A stretch of 62,846 bases of DNA from assembly GCA_027064085.1 (NCBI GenBank), contig JAMOQH010000022.1, positions 1 through 62,846 of the forward strand, in the 5' to 3' direction. Position 1 is the first letter of the stretch, and every line of letters begins with the position of its first letter. Position numbers and translations under genes: made by a program. This stretch comes from a bacterium (GTDB lineage: Bacteria > UBP6 > JAFGXH01). Positions 60,903 through 62,846 of the stretch are shown in pieces. The notes under the pieces are model-generated. The model was not told the DNA's origin. It was given only the letters and a program-made list of their open reading frames with translations, and searched no databases.

Positions 60903-62096
60903 ATGGCAAAAGAGAAGTTTATTAGAACTAAGCCACATGTAAACATTGGTACAATCGGACACGTTGATCATGGTAAGACAACTCTTACTGCAGCAATTAC
61001 AAAGGTTTTAGCAGAAGCAGGTGGGGCTACTTTTACGGCTTTTGATCAAATCGATAACGCTCCAGAAGAAAAGGAAAGAGGAATTACAATTGCAACTGCT
61101 CATGTTGAATATGAAACAGAAAAAAGACATTATGCTCATGTTGATTGTCCTGGTCATGCTGATTATATTAAAAATATGATTACAGGTGCTGCACAAATGG
61201 ATGGCTCTATTATCGTTGTTGGTGCGAATGATGGTCCTATGGCTCAAACAAGAGAACATATCTTACTTGCTCGTCAGGTTAATGTTCCTGCTCTTGTAGT
61301 TTTCATGAATAAAGTTGACTTAGTTGATGATGAAGAATTGCTAGAATTAGTTGAGATGGAAATGAGAGAACTTCTTGATTTTTATGAATTCCCTGGTGAT
61401 GATATTCCTATTATTCAAGGTTCAGCACTTAAAGCTCTTGAAGCTCCAAATTCAGCTCATCCAGATGCTGCTTGTATCCACGAATTAATGGATGCTGTTG
61501 ATAGTTATATTCCAGAGCCAGTAAGAGAATTAGATAAGCCTTTCTTAATGCCTGTTGAAGATGTTTTTACTATTCAAGGTAGAGGAACTGTTGTTACAGG
61601 AAGAATTGAAAGAGGTGTTATTAAAGTTGGAGAAGAAGTTGAAATAGTTGGTATTAAAGATACTAGAAAGTCTACAGTGACTGGTGTTGAGATGTTTAAA
61701 AAGCTTCTTGATCAGGGTGAAGCTGGTGATAACTGTGGTATTCTTCTTAGAGGCATTAAGCGTCAAGAAGTTGAAAGAGGTATGATTCTTTCTAAACCAG
61801 GTACAGTTAATCCTCATACTAAATTTAAAGCAGAAGTTTATGTTTTAAAGAAAGATGAAGGTGGAAGACATAAGCCTTTCTTTGCTGGATATCGTCCTCA
61901 ATTTTACTTTAGAACAACTGATGTTACTGGAGCTATTACTCTTCCTGAAGGAATTGAAATGGTTATGCCTGGTGATAATGTTACTATAAGTGTAGAATTG
62001 ATTATGCCTATAGGTGTTGAAGTTGGCTTAAGATTTGCTATCCGTGAAGGTGGTAGAACTGTTGGAGCTGGCGTTGTTGTTGAAATTACTGAATAA
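60903..62096 (+). CDS. tuf: Elongation factor Tu
   Basis: A 397-residue EF-Tu: GTPase motifs [41 protein letters not shown] and SALKAL; domains 2 and 3 are complete to [10 protein letters not shown]. It delivers aminoacyl-tRNA to the ribosome. GGGAG precedes the ATG. It lies in the tRNA-tuf-rpmG-tRNA-Trp-secE cluster. Codon choice (GTT, GCT, GGT rich) is more biased than in the neighbours, as expected for a highly expressed gene. Confidence 0.99.
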   Translation: MAKEKFIRTKPHVNIGTIGHVDHGKTTLTAAITKVLAEAGGATFTAFDQIDNAPEEKERGITIATAHVEYETEKRHYAHVDCPGHADYIKNMITGAAQMDGSIIVVGANDGPMAQTREHILLARQVNVPALVVFMNKVDLVDDEELLELVEMEMRELLDFYEFPGDDIPIIQGSALKALEAPNSAHPDAACIHELMDAVDSYIPEPVRELDKPFLMPVEDVFTIQGRGTVVTGRIERGVIKVGEEVEIVGIKDTRKSTVTGVEMFKKLLDQGEAGDNCGILLRGIKRQEVERGMILSKPGTVNPHTKFKAEVYVLKKDEGGRHKPFFAGYRPQFYFRTTDVTGAITLPEGIEMVMPGDNVTISVELIMPIGVEVGLRFAIREGGRTVGAGVVVEITE

Positions 62097-62110
62097 TAAG
62101 AAGAAATAAA

Positions 62111-62284
62111 ATGGCTGCAAAAAAAGGAAAAAAAAGAGAAAAGTTGGGGCTTCAATGTACTAAGTGCAAAATGAAGAATTATACAACTACTAAAAATAAG
62201 AGGACTATGCCTAAAAAGTTTGAAATAAGTAAGCATTGTCCAACTTGCAATGCTCATACCTTACATAAAGAAGTAAAGGTCTGA
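62111..62284 (+). CDS. rpmG: 50S ribosomal protein L33
   Basis: A 57-residue protein: MAAKKGKKREKLGLQCTKCK, NYTTTKNKRTMPKKFEISKH, then CPTCNAHTLHKEVKV. It has both Cys pairs (CTKC and CPTC) of the zinc-binding L33 form. It lies 14 bp after tuf and before tRNA-Trp, its usual position. Confidence 0.95.
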   Translation: MAAKKGKKREKLGLQCTKCKMKNYTTTKNKRTMPKKFEISKHCPTCNAHTLHKEVKV

Positions 62285-62297
62285 GAAATTTATACTA

Positions 62298-62370
62298 AGG
62301 GTACTAGCTCAGTTGGTAGAGCACTGGTTTCCAAAACCAGCGGTCGGGGGTTCGAATCCCTCGTGCCCTG
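62298..62370 (+). tRNA. tRNA-Trp (anticodon CCA)
   Basis: Acceptor AGGGTAC/GTGCCCT, D arm AGCTC/GAGC, anticodon stem CTGGT/ACCAG with loop TTCCAAA, T arm GGGGG-TTCGAAT-CCCTC. No encoded 3' CCA. It sits between rpmG and secE, as in many Proteobacteria. Confidence 0.95.
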
Positions 62371-62388
62371 TTTTTCAAGGTTATCTAT

Positions 62389-62781
62389 ATGGTAAAGAAA
62401 GAATTTTTAAGATACAAAAAATATGTAAGCATATTTTATGTATTTGCTGTATTAATTGTAACATTCTATCTTTCTGAAATGTTATCTGCCTTATTTCAAA
62501 AAATGAGATGGGATGATGTACAGATTGTAGGAGATCAATTACCATTATCAACATTAATTTCAGCAATCATTTCAATATCTATTGCTGCAATCGTGTGGAC
62601 CAATAAAAGATATAATACTGCTAGTTTTGAAACTGCTGATGAATTATTTAAAGTTGATTGGCCAAATGGCGAAGAGACTAAAAACTCAACATTAGTTACA
62701 GTTGTTGTATCTGTTGTTTTATCTATAATGTTAGCTCTTATGGATATGGTATGGTCAGCATTAACAACTTGGCTTATCTAA
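62389..62781 (+). CDS. secE: Preprotein translocase subunit SecE
   Basis: A 130-residue three-helix SecE (E. coli type, about 127). Two N-terminal helices (YVSIFYVFAVLIVTFYLSEML, LISAIISISIAAIVW) precede the conserved amphipathic segment FKVDWPNGEETKNSTLVTVV and the last helix SVVLSIMLALMDMVWSALT. It stabilises SecY. The following 65 bases to the window end are the expected approach to nusG, which is not included. Confidence 0.93.
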   Translation: MVKKEFLRYKKYVSIFYVFAVLIVTFYLSEMLSALFQKMRWDDVQIVGDQLPLSTLISAIISISIAAIVWTNKRYNTASFETADELFKVDWPNGEETKNSTLVTVVVSVVLSIMLALMDMVWSALTTWLI

Positions 62782-62846
62782 ACATCTATTCAATATTTAA
62801 TGCAAATCAAATACAAAAATTCTGTGTATAATGTAAAAAATGGTAA

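Noticed and set aside
60538-62370. Attachment site for a mobile element at the tRNA genes
   Set aside because: No duplicated tRNA 3' ends, no integrase and a conserved core gene order.

Overview
The window is very AT-rich, Gram-negative chromosomal DNA. The cell wall and envelope genes (pal, lgt, murB, an RND/TolC tripartite pump, many outer-membrane barrels and lipoproteins) show a two-membrane cell. A cluster resembling the Glt gliding or focal-adhesion apparatus of Myxococcus (TPR proteins, an FHA/AgmX-domain inner-membrane protein, two barrels), together with a DUF4388-type Ser/Thr kinase, HD-GYP and SpoIIE proteins, points to a low-GC member of the former Deltaproteobacteria (Myxococcota/Bdellovibrionota grade). 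This placement is inferred from gene content only. No phage, IS element, integrase or CRISPR array was seen; the tRNA-tuf-rpmG-secE end is ordinary core chromosome.

Layout. 1-8392 (+): a YfgM/BamB-like pair, a Cys-rich Pal lipoprotein, a metallo-beta-lactamase-fold hydrolase, a YchJ-like protein, a hybrid histidine kinase, an OmpA protein, an unknown lipoprotein and HinT. 8399-14156 (-): a TonB-dependent receptor followed by a very large surface-type lipase, divergent from a Fur-box-controlled FeoB-associated Cys-rich mini-protein (14317-14529). 14584-16721 (-): PHA-system protein, undecaprenyl sugar transferase, cNMP-binding protein, divergent from 16868-21287 (+): HD-GYP, SPOR and Ser/Thr kinase genes. 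21416-22748: rpsD with terminator and pgsA. 22750-23889 (-): SurA/PpiC lipoprotein, divergent from an RND efflux operon (24083-29857). 29877-35047 (-): lgt, a TPR-type exported protein, a DUF2804 protein and topA.

35284-50124 (+) is an almost gapless run: seven exported Glt-like proteins, then a cytosolic PAS histidine kinase, GAF-SpoIIE phosphatase, single-domain receiver, an unknown membrane protein and murB. The tight spacing and overlaps suggest that envelope machine and signalling module are co-expressed. 50125-54448 (-): serA-type dehydrogenase, pgk, tpiA and a membrane metallophosphoesterase.

54787-57866 (+) is the most unusual locus: a radical SAM/SPASM enzyme with a large extra C-terminal region overlaps by 4 bp a 129-residue protein whose last 34 residues are 28 Asn, Gly, 4 Asn, Gly, followed by a GIDE-like membrane protein. 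I read it as a candidate peptide-modification (RiPP-like) system with a poly-asparagine tail; I know of no described system of this kind. The window ends with a TtcA-like enzyme, an outer-membrane protein, ndk and a DivIVA-like protein on the minus strand, and the tRNA-Thr/Tyr/Gly/Thr-tuf-rpmG-tRNA-Trp-secE cluster on the plus strand.

Several gene starts are placed downstream of the longest possible frame because a promoter -10 box or a good ribosome-binding site decides them; those reasons are given per gene.
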